Shown here: piece by piece, positions 18,548 to 27,448 of the stretch
Position numbering within the stretch: position 1 is the stretch's first letter
Layout of the letters: each line of letters opens with the position of its first letter
Assembly: GCF_036099295.1 (NCBI RefSeq)
Contig: NZ_CP107976.1
Location: forward strand, 9,235,131 to 9,299,130
DNA: 64,000 bases
Source of the DNA: Streptomyces sp. NBC_00358
GTDB taxonomy: Bacteria > Actinomycetota > Actinomycetes > Streptomycetales > Streptomycetaceae
Direction of reading: 5' to 3'
Program-made: the position numbers and the translations under genes
The notes under the pieces: generated by a model
What the model was told of the DNA's origin: nothing
Databases searched by the model: none
What the model saw: the letters and a program-made list of their open reading frames with translations, nothing else

Positions 18548-19547
18548 GACCTGTCCGGCCGATCATGTGACTACTCCACGACCGGGTCGTTGATGTGGGC
18601 ATGGGGCGGGGAGATCTGAGTGATGCCGAGTGGGAACGGCTGCGGCCGTTCCTGCCGGTCAGCAACAGGCGTTGTGGCAGGTGGAGGGATCACCGGCAGG
18701 TGATCGACGGGATTCTGCACCGGGTGCGGACCGGCGTGCAGTGGCGTGACCTGCCGGACCGGTTCGGGCCGTGGAAGACCGTTTACGAACGGCACAGGCT
18801 GTGGTCCGCCGACGGCACTTGGGAGCGTCTGCTCCAGCAGGTCCAGGCCGCGGCGGACGCGGCCGGTGAGATCGACTGGGAGATCTCCGTCGACTCCACC
18901 GTCGTTCGCGCGCATCAGCATGCGGCCGGCGCTCGGACCGACCCGCCGCCGGTGCCCGCTTCAAAGGGGGCCGGGCAGGCAGAACACCAGGGCGAGACTC
19001 CGTGGCAGAGTCTCGCCGCGCGCCTGGTGGAGGTGGTGCTGGAGGTGAGGGCCTGGGCCGCTCGCGCGGCGGGTTCACCACCAAGCTCCACCTGAGCGCG
19101 GACGGCCGCTGCCGCCCGCTGTCCCTGATCGTCACTCCAGGGCAGCGGGCGGACTGCACCCAGTTCAAAACGGTGCTGGAGAAGATTCGCGTCCCGCGGA
19201 CCGGGTCGGGCAGACCCCGCAAAAGACCTGACAGCCTCGCCGCGGACAAGGCCTACAGCAACGGACCGTGCCGCGACTACCTGCGGCGCCGGGGCATCCC
19301 GCACACGATCCCGGAGAAGACAGACAGCCAGGCCGCCCGCCTGCGAAAGGGCTCACGAGGCGGGCGGCCACCCGGCTTTGACAAAGAGCGGTACAAGAAA
19401 CGCAACACCATCGAACGGGCCATCAACCGCCTCAAGCAGTCCCGGGCCGTCGCCACCCGCTACGACAAGCGCCGATACGTCTACCTCGGCACCACCACAG
19501 CGGCAGCCCTCGTCATCTGGCTACGAACTTGATCGCCCGGACAAGTC
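18548..19547 (+). mobile_element. IS5-family insertion sequence between two IS701 copies
   Basis: Exactly 1000 bp, with 18-bp terminal inverted repeats: GACCTGTCCGGCCGATCA at 18548-18565 and its near complement (16 of 18 matching) at 19530-19547. CTAG touches both ends, and each CTAG is also the end of an IS701 copy. Its transposase is split over two frames. Confidence 0.85.
18601..19532 (+). CDS. IS5-family transposase made by -1 frameshifting (orfA-orfB)
   Basis: OrfA (18601-19095) gives LSDAEWERLRPFLPV, WRDLPDRFGPWKTVYERH and first Asp in ISVDSTVVRAHQHA. OrfB (open from before 19002 to 19532, -1 frame) gives GRSRGGFTTKLHLSADGRC, second Asp in SLAADKAYSNGP and Glu in TIERAINRLKQSRAVATRYD. 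Neither frame alone holds the whole DDE triad. The -1 frame is already open at a CAAAGGGGG tract near 18962-18971, a plausible slippage site. Frameshifted transposases are known in the IS427 group of IS5. The alternative is a simple 1-base mutation. Confidence 0.8.
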
Positions 19548-21138
19548 CTAGTACTCCAGCAGGATTTCGCTGTCTGACCTGGTCTTTCGCCGGGTGGCGG
19601 GAGTGTAGCGGGACTTCGGTCGTGCGGGGGCGGTCTCACGGAGACCGCCCCTCGATCGTGCGACAACGCCGCAGGTAGTGACAGCGGCGGGCGACTGCTT
19701 GGCGTCGGCGGCGCCAGTTCGACCAGCTCAGCGCGTGGTGTCGTCCGCGGTGTCCGCTCAGGTGCGGGGGTCGGGCACGACAAGCTGCCAGGAGTCGCCG
19801 AACCTCCGCCACTGTGAGCCCGACGGCCCCGGTTGTCTCACCTGTTCCGCCCCCTTTTCCCAGGGCTGGTATGCCGTGGCGGACAGGAAGGCGTGCGCCA
19901 GCATGGCCAAAGTGATGTGCCGATACCAGCCCACGTAGCGGCGGACTTCGTACTGGTCCAGGCCACATTCGTTCTTCGCGGCCTGGAAGCACTCCTCGAT
20001 CGCCCAGCGTGTGCCGGCGACCCGCACCAGCTCCTGGACGGTGACCTGAAGCGGTGCGTAGGCGAGGTAGTAGGCGATCTCGTCGGGCTTGCTGATGCTG
20101 CGCCGGGCCAGTGCCCATCGCATTCGATGGGGGACCTCGCCCTGATAGTCGAACTCGGCGACGGCCGGCAGCCGTACTGCTGCCCAGTGGTAGACGCGGG
20201 GCCCCTTCGCGCCGTTGCCGCATGAGATCTTCTCCCACGCCTCGTCCGGGGCCTGCGCGAACAGACCCTCGATCCGTGAACAGCCCACGCTGAACTGCGA
20301 CTTGGGCACAGCCAGCACGTAGCCGACACCCGACTGTTCCAGCAGCCGACGGAATCGGTTGTCCTGACCGTAGGCGGAATCCGCGGTGACCCACGCGATG
20401 GGCAGCGGTGAGGCGAGGGCCCGCAGCACCATATGCCGGGCCAGTTCGCCCTTGGTGGCGAACTCCCGCTCGTCGGGGACCCTTGCGGTGCGGCAGCGTT
20501 CCCGGTCCTCGGTCCACGACTTCGGGAGGTAGAGCTCACGGTCGACCAGAGCCCGGCCACGGGCCGAGGCGTAGGCGCCGAAGACGCCGATCTGACAGTT
20601 CTCGGTGCGGCCGGCGGTTCCGGAGTACTGGCGCTGGACCCCGGCGGAGGTACTGCCCTTCTTGATGAACCCGGTGTCGTCGATGATCAGCACGCCGTCG
20701 TTCTCGCCGAGCTTGTCGGCGACGTATTCCTGCAGGTCGTCGCGAATGTCATCGGGCTCCCACTTCGCTCCGGCGAGGAGGTGCTGCAGGCCGTCGGGCG
20801 TGCGGTGGCCAGCCTGCTCGGCCAACTGCCAGCTGTTCTTGCGGGCCACCGGGGCGAGCAGCCCACGTACGTAGTCGCGCATGCGGCGACGAAGCTCGAC
20901 TCGGCCGAAGCGGTGCCCGATAGTCAGGAAGAGATCGTCCAGTTCGAGGTCCCACTGCGCGGCGGCATACTCGGTGATCACCCTCGGAGGCTGCCCCGCC
21001 GCTGTCACTACCTGCAGCGTTGTCACATGATCGAGGGGCGGTCTCCGTGAGACCGCCCCCGCACGACCGAAGTCCCGCTACACTCCCGCCACCCGGCGAA
21101 AGACCAGGTCAGACAGCGAAATCCTGCTGGAGTACTAG
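19548..21138 (-). mobile_element. IS701-family insertion sequence, copy 2 (inverted)
   Basis: 1591 bp, the reverse complement of copy 1 at 16957-18547, again bounded by CTAG. The two copies form a 1591-bp inverted repeat with a 1000-bp spacer. Its right end abuts the GCCCAATGCC start of the IS4 remnant. Confidence 0.9.
19758..21026 (-). CDS. IS701-family transposase (copy 2)
   Basis: 422 residues, identical in sequence to the product of copy 1, with all catalytic motifs (VLIIDDTGF, WVTADSAYG, WAIEECFQAAKN). Transcription runs toward the other copy, so the two transposase genes converge on the IS5-family element between them. Confidence 0.94.
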   Translation of the reverse strand: MTTLQVVTAAGQPPRVITEYAAAQWDLELDDLFLTIGHRFGRVELRRRMRDYVRGLLAPVARKNSWQLAEQAGHRTPDGLQHLLAGAKWEPDDIRDDLQEYVADKLGENDGVLIIDDTGFIKKGSTSAGVQRQYSGTAGRTENCQIGVFGAYASARGRALVDRELYLPKSWTEDRERCRTARVPDEREFATKGELARHMVLRALASPLPIAWVTADSAYGQDNRFRRLLEQSGVGYVLAVPKSQFSVGCSRIEGLFAQAPDEAWEKISCGNGAKGPRVYHWAAVRLPAVAEFDYQGEVPHRMRWALARRSISKPDEIAYYLAYAPLQVTVQELVRVAGTRWAIEECFQAAKNECGLDQYEVRRYVGWYRHITLAMLAHAFLSATAYQPWEKGAEQVRQPGPSGSQWRRFGDSWQLVVPDPRT

Positions 21139-21270
21139 GCCCAATGCCGTTGCGTTACGGGCTTGCGGGTTGGGGTCTTGTGATGAGGACGGCTTGAGGT
21201 TCGGTGCGGGTCGGCTGTGGCCAGGCACGGTGTTCAGGTCGTTTGAGGTGGTAGTTGGACATGTTGCGTT

Positions 21271-22529
21271 TCACGACGCGGGCTGGCTGCGCAGGCGTCT
21301 GACGGGCAGGAGCCGTTCCAGGAGGTCCTGCTCCAGCATCACCAGTGCCCTGACCAGGAGGTCAGGGGGAAAAACTGCCCGGCGTGACGGTCACGCTGCG
21401 CCGGGCGGAGCGCAGGGTTTCGGTGAAGGAGACCCGGTCGGGGGTCCAGGCCGCGGGTGGCGGCCGTTCTCAGCATGAGTTCCCGCAGCGCGCGGTGGAC
21501 CAGCAGGTGTGCCCAGATCTGCTGGCGGACGCCGTCGGGTGTTTTGCTGCTGAGCACGACGCGTGGACCGCGCTGATGGGTTTTGATCTCGGCGAAGACG
21601 GACTCGATCTCCCAGCGTTCGCGGTAGAGCGTGGCCAGTTGCCGGGCCGGATACCGGCGGGCGTCCAGCAGGGTGGTGACCAGGCGATAGCCGTCGCTCT
21701 CACCCTGACCGGACCGGTCCTTGAGCCGGTAGGCCAGGACACGGACCACGACCGGCTCCTTGCGGGCCGGACCGCTGCTTGCTCTGATGTGTGAGAGCCA
21801 GGACCCGTCGTGGAACTTTTTGATCACGGACAGGACGCGGTTGGCGGGCACCCGCCACAGCAGATCGGCGCCGGTGGCGGTGAACGCCCGCCACAACGGG
21901 ACGCCGAGGAACTCGCGTTCGGCCAGGACGAGTTGGCCCGGGCCAGTCGAACGCGGCAGACGAGCCACCAGGGTGACTTCCCCGGTGCGGCAGCCGGCCA
22001 GTTCCGCGTCCAGCACCGCATGACTGCCGATCTCCACCAACGCCGCCATCCGCACCTGCGGAAATGCGCTCCTGCCCGACCCGCGGCCACTGCCCGGCCG
22101 CCCGAACGCGGTCGCGTTGGCTTCGCTGTCCGCGACGTCCCAGCAGGTGCCGTCGACGGCCAGCAGCCGCAGGCCACGACAGAACGCGCCGGGCGTGGCC
22201 TCGGTCGCCATCGGCTTCGCGGTCGTGGCGAACAGCACCCGCAAGGGTTCGGAGCCCAGCCGTTGCCGGGCCCTGAACAGGGAGGACTTCGCCGGAACAC
22301 GCCAGTTGCCCAGCAGCCCCAACCCCCGCAAGCCCTCGACGAGGTGGCGCATCACTTCCAGATACGGGGCAGGCGAGAAGAGGGCCAACGCCAGCACGAA
22401 ATACACCACCAACCGCGCGGGAAGCAGCCGCTGACGTTGCTCGGCACGACCGAATGCCGCCACCACCCGATCCACCAAGCCTGGCGGATACACCCAGGTC
22501 AACAGGCCAAGACCCGATAAGTCAGACAC
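21271..22529 (-). pseudogene. IS4-family transposase, frameshifted and with a changed catalytic residue
   Basis: A GTG at 22529 begins SDLSGLGLLTWVYPPGLVD. The body matches an IS4-type transposase: AKSSLFRARQRLG, first Asp in LLAVDGTCWDVADSEAN, QVRMAALVEIGSHAVLDAE, and the Glu region YRERWEIESVFAEIKTHQ. The second catalytic site reads LAEREFLG where Asp is usual. Near 21430 an extra C in a C-run shifts the frame; the other frame continues DRVSFTETLRSARRSVTVT and VMLEQDLLERLLPVRR to a stop at 21271. A possible left end starts GCCCAATGCC at 21139; no matching right end is seen, so the element is truncated at its 5' side. Confidence 0.75.
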
Positions 22530-22530
22530 G

Positions 22531-22815
22531 CTCGCAGACCGCGGCGCAGTCCGCGACCTCATCGACGTCCACGCCGCCTCCCAGCACCGCACCACTGCCG
22601 ACCTCGAAACGCTCGGCCGCCGCCACGCACGCTTCGAATTCAGCCTCCAGGACCTGCGCGACCGCCTTAACGGTGCCGAATGGTGGGACGACAAGGACTT
22701 CACCGACTATGGTCTCAATCCCGGCCAACTGGCCGACCTGCGCGCCTGGGCCCTCGCCTGGGCGGCCGAGCTTGATGCCCGCCTGTACGCCGAGGAGAAC
22801 CCGGACGAGGTTTGA
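22531..22815 (+). pseudogene. C-terminal fragment of an unrecognised gene
   Basis: An open frame without its own start reads VRDLIDVHAASQHRTTADLE, then RHARFEFSLQDLRDRLNGAE and NPGQLADLRAWALAWAAELDAR before TGA at 22813. The composition and helical pattern look like real protein. It begins where the IS4 remnant ends, so that insertion probably removed its 5' part. No family recognised. Confidence 0.4.
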
Positions 22816-23112
22816 GAGTCGTACGGCGGTCCCGACGATCACCGCGCGTACGCGCCGCCGACCGCGCATGGCGCGCCTGCTGCCGGTCATGCTGCGAGAG
22901 CCGGCCGACCACAAGCGCGCCAGACCGACTTGCCGGCGACGTCCATGCGGTCTTCGAAGAACTGCGCCGCATGGCCGTGTACGGGGCCGAGGCGCGCGCC
23001 CTGGTTGTGAAGGCCATCAAAGCTCTGCGCTGACCCAGACATACCAATGTGCTTGCCCCTCCGCGTGGAGAGACGGGCCAACGTGCCCGCTGACAGGCTC
23101 TTCAGACGCCCG
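22816..23112. other. Remnant region, no intact gene
   Basis: A short plus-strand tail (DVHAVFEELRRMAVYGAEAR, ending in TGA at 23031-23033) looks like the end of a coding sequence, but nothing upstream in that frame is convincing. It is probably debris from the same disrupted locus. Confidence 0.35.
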
Positions 23113-24960
23113 CTATTCGACGTTTACGCCGTGGGCTCGGGCGAGTCCGTCGAGTCCGTCCGCCCAGCCCTGGCCGATGGCGCGGAGTTTCCACACGGGC
23201 TCGCCGTTGACGTTGTGCCGGTACAGCTCGGCGATGACCATGGCGCGGATGTCCGGGTCTGCGGGTGGGCTGAAGGTCCAGCCGGTGCCGGTCACGCATT
23301 CCATGGACAGGGCCGCGTGGGTGAGTGATCCGCAGGTCAGGCCGGTGTCGACGTCCATGTTGATGGCGACGGCGACACGCTGCACCCGGTCGGGCAGGGC
23401 GGACAGATGGATGACGGCGCGTTCGGTGGTGTGCGGGCCTTGCGCGTGCTTGCCCAGGAGCCGTGCGGCACCGTTGGCGGTGGAGGGCTGGTTGTAGAAG
23501 ACGAAGTCCTCGTCACCGGCCACCGTGCCATCGTTGCCGGTGAGGAAGAGGGTGAGGTCCGCGTCCGCGCCGGCGAAGGTGAAGGCGATGCTCAGCCCCT
23601 GCCAGGCATCTTCAGGCAGAGCGAGGGTCTGCCCGGCCACGAGGGGAGACACCGTGGCGGGCGGCAGCGGGGGAGCGGGCGGCGGCTCGGCCAGGTGGCT
23701 GTGCTTCCATTCGGCAAACGGCCTGATCCGGTACGGGTCGGCGGTTACGGCCCGGTCGTCGGGTGGGGTGTTGCCGCTCAGAGTACTGTCAAGGCCGGCG
23801 AGAGAGGGCTCACCGGATTCCGGTTCGTCTTGCGCGTGATCCAGGAGTTCTCGCAGGCCCGGGATACGGGCGGTATCCAGCGGCTTGAGCGTGCTGGAGA
23901 GGTTGCCGGAGGCGGTGGTGGTGACCGAGCAGGCGACGTCCTCCCCGATGTCCAGGAAGCGCAGCGCGTCCTCGGGTTCGCGCCATGGGGTGGTCTCGAT
24001 CGCCTGGCGGGTCCAGCGGCCGTAGGCGACGAATCCGAGCCGCTGGGTGTCGGGCAGGCGGGTCAGCACGGCCAGGTCGATGGCGGTGATACCGGGTGCG
24101 GTGGCGAAGCCCTCCTTGAGGGTGGCGACCACGTTGGAGCCCATGGCGGTCAGCCACCACAGGAGCCGGTCGCGTTTCGTCAAATTCTTCAGGGCCGGGC
24201 GGCCACTCGAGGTAAGCCCGGGTGTCTGAGTCGGCATCGAGTCGAAGTCCTGATGACGCATCAGAACGGACAGGACCGAACCATCCACTCCGAGCGCGCA
24301 ACCGGCCGCAGGGTTGTCCGAGAATGCGGCATTCACCGCTTCGCAAACGGTGTCCTCGTCGTGGGCGAGCAGCGCCTGCCACCAGTGCCCGGCTTCGTCT
24401 GTCAGCTGTTCACGCACCGCACTCAGGCGTGCTGACTCGGCCGCCAGATACGCGGGAGCATCGAGCTCCGCTCGCTGTTTGGCGCCGGCCCGCTCCGCAC
24501 GGGCCAGCCACCCCACACCCTGCAAGTGAAACGTCTGGGCCTCAGCCAGTGCCCAGGGCAGACCCAGCTGCGGAGCATCCCCGATCACCGGAGGATGCGC
24601 GCTGGGAAAGGACTGCAGATGGACGCTGGTCATCTGCCGCCTCAATTCCCGCAACTGCGCGATGGCCGCATCCCGATCAGCCTCCTGCTGAGCCCTCTCT
24701 GCTTGCCGGCGAGCGCGCTCCATCTGCGCGGCGGAAGGGGCGACCGACCTGGACTGCGTGGTCCGGCGGGTGCTGGTCGTGGTCCGCCGGCTGCCTCGGA
24801 GGGAACTCGAGGCGTAGAAGGGGCCGAGTCCCGTCGACATCCGGGCACCTCCGCTGCCCACACTGATCCTCGCCGCCCTCGGCCCGACGGAAGTCCTCAC
24901 CCCACGCGTTGAGACACGCACGCTCATGCCCGGAACACCAACACGAAACCCGAATCCCAC
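23113..24960 (-). CDS. DUF4236-TerD domain fusion protein
   Basis: 615 residues. Residues 1-52 (MGFGFRVGVPGMSVRVSTRG, then GGARMSTGLGPFYASSS) are a DUF4236 module. An Arg/Gln-rich helix (about 75-110) and a long helical middle follow. The last ~190 residues are a TerD/tellurium-resistance domain: LPEDAWQGLSIAFTFAGADADL, then EDFVFYNQPSTANGAARLL, RVAVAINMDVD, and MVIAELYRHNVNGEPVWKLR AIGQGW. TerD proteins bind calcium and act in stress and phage-related responses with poorly known mechanism. It is a single gene without the usual ter operon partners. The GTG start has a GAGAGGGG site upstream. Confidence 0.85.
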   Translation of the reverse strand: MGFGFRVGVPGMSVRVSTRGVRTSVGPRAARISVGSGGARMSTGLGPFYASSSLRGSRRTTTSTRRTTQSRSVAPSAAQMERARRQAERAQQEADRDAAIAQLRELRRQMTSVHLQSFPSAHPPVIGDAPQLGLPWALAEAQTFHLQGVGWLARAERAGAKQRAELDAPAYLAAESARLSAVREQLTDEAGHWWQALLAHDEDTVCEAVNAAFSDNPAAGCALGVDGSVLSVLMRHQDFDSMPTQTPGLTSSGRPALKNLTKRDRLLWWLTAMGSNVVATLKEGFATAPGITAIDLAVLTRLPDTQRLGFVAYGRWTRQAIETTPWREPEDALRFLDIGEDVACSVTTTASGNLSSTLKPLDTARIPGLRELLDHAQDEPESGEPSLAGLDSTLSGNTPPDDRAVTADPYRIRPFAEWKHSHLAEPPPAPPLPPATVSPLVAGQTLALPEDAWQGLSIAFTFAGADADLTLFLTGNDGTVAGDEDFVFYNQPSTANGAARLLGKHAQGPHTTERAVIHLSALPDRVQRVAVAINMDVDTGLTCGSLTHAALSMECVTGTGWTFSPPADPDIRAMVIAELYRHNVNGEPVWKLRAIGQGWADGLDGLARAHGVNVE

Positions 24961-25072
24961 GGCCCACCCCTCTCACTTGGGGACACAGTGTGGCACCGGC
25001 CCCGGCAGCGAGTGGCCGTGCCCTCTCATCGCGGCCTCTGCAGGAACTCCTGCCCGTCCTTCTTGCAGGTCC

Positions 25073-25282
25073 TTACCGCTCGCATAGGACAAGGCGTGCC
25101 TGGCGGCCGACCCGAGCGTGCCTGACGAGCTTGTGTGAGGGCCCCAGTCGACCCGAATGGATCGGCAGATCGGAGTCGAAGATGTTGACGGTCAGCTCCG
25201 TGATATGCGGAGCGACCGCGTTGAGCAGCTCTTGCGGGTCGCGGGTGCGGGTCGTGGCGGAACGCTCTAACGCGACGGTCAC
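25073..25282 (-). CDS. Small hypothetical protein (69 aa) with a TTA codon
   Basis: A GTG at 25282 lies seven bases after AGGAG. The product begins with an N-terminal Arg/Thr-rich stretch, then DPQELLNAVAPHITELTVNI, and ends with a basic tail. Codon five is TTA, the rare Leu codon read only by bldA tRNA in Streptomyces, so its translation may be tied to development. No family recognised. It follows the small-gene operon at 25447-26532 after a gap of about 160 bases. Confidence 0.55.
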   Translation of the reverse strand: MTVALERSATTRTRDPQELLNAVAPHITELTVNIFDSDLPIHSGRLGPSHKLVRHARVGRQARLVLCER

Positions 25283-25446
25283 GTCTTGCTCCTGTTGCGC
25301 TTGTTTGCCTCTGGTGAGAGGCGGTTGAACCCGCCCGCCCTCCTGGGGTGCAGAGGGCGGGCGTTCATCCGGCGACCCGCCCTGTACGCCGTCGTGAGGG
25401 CGGGCCGCCGTTCTCGCTGCCGGACGGGGGAGCCGACAGCGAGAGC

Positions 25447-25653
25447 TCAGGAGTTCGCGGCGCGGTACGCCTCCCACAACGCCTCGGCGGTCGTGCACCG
25501 CGTGGCGTCCACCGCGCACGTGGCGCAGTCGCGGCCGTGGTCTATGTATGCGCGGTACGCCCGCTGCACCCGGTTGAAGACGCCTGCACTCGCGACGCGC
25601 TGCAGGTGGCCGTAGCCGGTGCCCGTGTCCACGAACTGGAAGCGGCTACTCAC
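25447..25653 (-). CDS. Small Cys-containing protein (68 aa)
   Basis: The GTG at 25653 overlaps the stop of the upstream gene as GTGA, a sign of translational coupling. The product reads SRFQFVDTGTGYGHLQRVAS and RAYIDHGRDCATCAVDATRC, with a CxxC and one more Cys that may bind metal. This kind of short protein is common beside Scr1-type regulators in Streptomyces; function unknown. Confidence 0.6.
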   Translation of the reverse strand: MSSRFQFVDTGTGYGHLQRVASAGVFNRVQRAYRAYIDHGRDCATCAVDATRCTTAEALWEAYRAANS

Positions 25654-25853
25654 GACCGCCGCCGTCCGCGGTGGGGGTGGTGGCGGATCTCGCCGTTGCA
25701 GTCGGACGCCTTCGAGTAGTCCCCAGAGGCCGCAGCCTCCGCGCTCTGCCGCACGAGCGCCGCGCACACCCCGCAGTGCGGGGCGGGCTTGGGCCGGTCC
25801 ATCGGCAGGGGCAGGTCAACGGGCGCGTCGTCCATGGTGGTCTGCTGTGTCAT
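25650..25853 (-). CDS. Small CxxC protein (67 aa)
   Basis: Starts at the ATG at 25853, which overlaps the upstream stop as ATGA, and ends overlapping the next gene as GTGA. The sequence has an acidic N-terminus, CGVCAALVRQSAEAAASGDY with a CxxC pair, and an HHPHRGRRRS tail. No family recognised; coupling on both sides argues that it is a true gene of the operon. Confidence 0.6.
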   Translation of the reverse strand: MTQQTTMDDAPVDLPLPMDRPKPAPHCGVCAALVRQSAEAAASGDYSKASDCNGEIRHHPHRGRRRS

Positions 25854-26320
25854 CCGAAAGCCTCCGCTGGGAGTCGAGGGCCGCCGCCCGGGCCGAGCGC
25901 GGCGCCGAGGAAGGTGGGATCGGTGAGTCGCCCGCTGCCGTCCGGTCGCTCTACCCACACGCGGCCGCGCACCGGGTACAGCACGGGCGGGCACCTCAGG
26001 GGCCAGCCGTGGGGGTGGACGGTGAGGAGGCGAATGTCGTCCAGCTCGTCGTCGAGACAGGGCGGGAGCAGCCACCACGCGCGCTCCGAGGTGACGTCCG
26101 CGAGGACCGGGCCGAGGCGGTCGGGCCCGATGCGCTTGATCGCGTCCATCGACTGCCTGAGGGGCGCCTCGGCTGCCATCCAGTGTGGGCCGGTCTCGAT
26201 GGGCGCGAGTTCCTCCGCGTCCCACGCGCGCTGTATGTCGGCGGGGCAGATCACGCAGGACAGGAGCCAGGCCTGCGCTGCCTGACGCAGTGATTGCGCG
26301 GACTCCGTGGCCTTGCTCAT
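25850..26320 (-). CDS. Hypothetical protein of the small-gene operon
   Basis: 156 residues from the ATG at 26320, overlapping both neighbours by four bases. It has an N-terminal Cys pair region (AWLLSCVICPADIQRAWDAEE), then a Trp/Pro-rich core (ERAWWLLPPCLDDELDDIRLL, WPLRCPPVLYPVRGRVWVE). No catalytic motif recognised. The tight overlaps indicate co-translation with the other four genes. Confidence 0.6.
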   Translation of the reverse strand: MSKATESAQSLRQAAQAWLLSCVICPADIQRAWDAEELAPIETGPHWMAAEAPLRQSMDAIKRIGPDRLGPVLADVTSERAWWLLPPCLDDELDDIRLLTVHPHGWPLRCPPVLYPVRGRVWVERPDGSGRLTDPTFLGAALGPGGGPRLPAEAFG

Positions 26321-26532
26321 GCCCCTGGCTCCGCTCGCTGAAGTGCTTGCGCAAGCTGCATGATCACGTCCGCCCGCGCACGCCCAAGGTCCACGAGGCT
26401 GGGAGTCGGCGAGCCCGGGTCGACTGCGAGCGACGGCAGCACGATGCCGGCCTGATCCAGTGCTGCCCTCAGCGACTCCACGGCCGTGAACGGGTCAACG
26501 TCTTGCGACTCAAGTGCTGAGAGCATGAACAA
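26317..26532 (-). CDS. First gene of the small-gene operon (71 aa)
   Basis: Starts at ATG 26532 (or ATG 26526) and ends overlapping the next start. It encodes an amphipathic helical protein (DPFTAVESLRAALDQAGIVL, VDLGRARADVIMQLAQALQR). It begins just beyond the divergent promoter region with CGAAGTT repeats, opposite the DUF6879 gene. Unknown function. Confidence 0.55.
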   Translation of the reverse strand: MFMLSALESQDVDPFTAVESLRAALDQAGIVLPSLAVDPGSPTPSLVDLGRARADVIMQLAQALQRAEPGA

Positions 26533-26545
26533 GACGGTAGGCGCG

Positions 26546-26612
26546 CGAAGTTGCTCGCCGCGTCGCTGGTTTCTCGAAGTTTCTTGACAGCCCTACGAAG
26601 TTGCGCGATGTT
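26546..26612 (+). promoter_or_regulatory. Divergent promoter region with three CGAAGTT repeats
   Basis: TTGACA (26584-26589) and GATGTT (26607-26612) are spaced 17 bp, a plausible promoter for the plus-strand gene at 26702. CGAAGTT occurs at 26546, 26575 and 26596 in the same orientation; two copies flank the -35 box and one lies in the spacer side. A candidate operator for the XRE regulator encoded two genes downstream. Confidence 0.45.
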
Positions 26613-26701
26613 TCCCACGGAGGCCGACTGAGCCGCGTGTCCGGGGCGTTGTCCTCGGGGAGGCTGGGTCCACACCAAGGCTCCGAGCGGAGGAGACGGC
26701 C

Positions 26702-27439
26702 ATGCGACGGCTTCGTTTCAACGGCACAGGCTCAGGGGGAGGAGGCTGCCCCGGCGTCCACGAGGACCTCGACAGCGGGGACGTCATCGTGCACGGACCG
26801 CCGCTCACCGACCCCGCCGACCTGGCGCAGCTTCAGCACCGCGACGAAGGCGAGGTGGCCATCGTCGTACCGCGCAACACTCTCGTCGACTTCGGTCCGC
26901 GCGACGAGACCCCGCGGCTCATCAACGCCGACGACGAGTTCGAGCGCCTCTTCGAGACCTTCGCCCACACCGCATGGCGGCTGGAGACCCGACGCCGGTA
27001 CGCAAGCGACGAACAGACCGACGAGTGGGCCCAGTTCGCCGCAGGCCAGCGCATCGACTGGGATTACGACGACGACTGGTGCCGCAACGTCCGAGTGCAG
27101 GCAGCGCAGGGCAAGCGGTTCGAGCGCGTGCGGCTGGTTGATACCCCCGCCACGCCAGGGCAGTTGTACCTGCGCAGCAACGCAGCACGGAACTGCGCCG
27201 TGGGCGAGGACATTCGCAACCTGTCCCGCACGGAGGCCGAGCGGCTGCGCCTGCCCGACGAAGACTTCTGGCTCTTCGACTCACGCCTAGTAGCACGGCT
27301 CATCTTCGACGAGGACGACAACCTGACGGGCGCCGAGCTCATCACCGAGCCGGCCGCGGTCAACCGCTACTGCCGGGTGCGAGACGCAGCCTGGCACTAT
27401 GCCGTTGCGTACGCAGAGTTCGAGGTCGACCAGAAATGA
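26702..27439 (+). CDS. DUF6879-family protein
   Basis: 245 residues from the ATG at 26702, with GGAGGAGA ten bases upstream. An N-terminal ~70-residue extension precedes the DUF6879 core: EFERLFETFAHTAWRLETRRRY, WDDDW-like acidic turn, GKRFERVRLVDTPATPGQLYL, EDFWLFDSRLVARLIFD and the end YRVRDAAWHYA-like segment. In actinomycetes this family almost always sits next to a Scr1/WhiJ-type XRE regulator, as here, with a 9-base gap. It may be the effector partner; biochemical role unknown. Confidence 0.8.
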   Translation: MRRLRFNGTGSGGGGCPGVHEDLDSGDVIVHGPPLTDPADLAQLQHRDEGEVAIVVPRNTLVDFGPRDETPRLINADDEFERLFETFAHTAWRLETRRRYASDEQTDEWAQFAAGQRIDWDYDDDWCRNVRVQAAQGKRFERVRLVDTPATPGQLYLRSNAARNCAVGEDIRNLSRTEAERLRLPDEDFWLFDSRLVARLIFDEDDNLTGAELITEPAAVNRYCRVRDAAWHYAVAYAEFEVDQK

Positions 27440-27448
27440 CGAGGTCCG

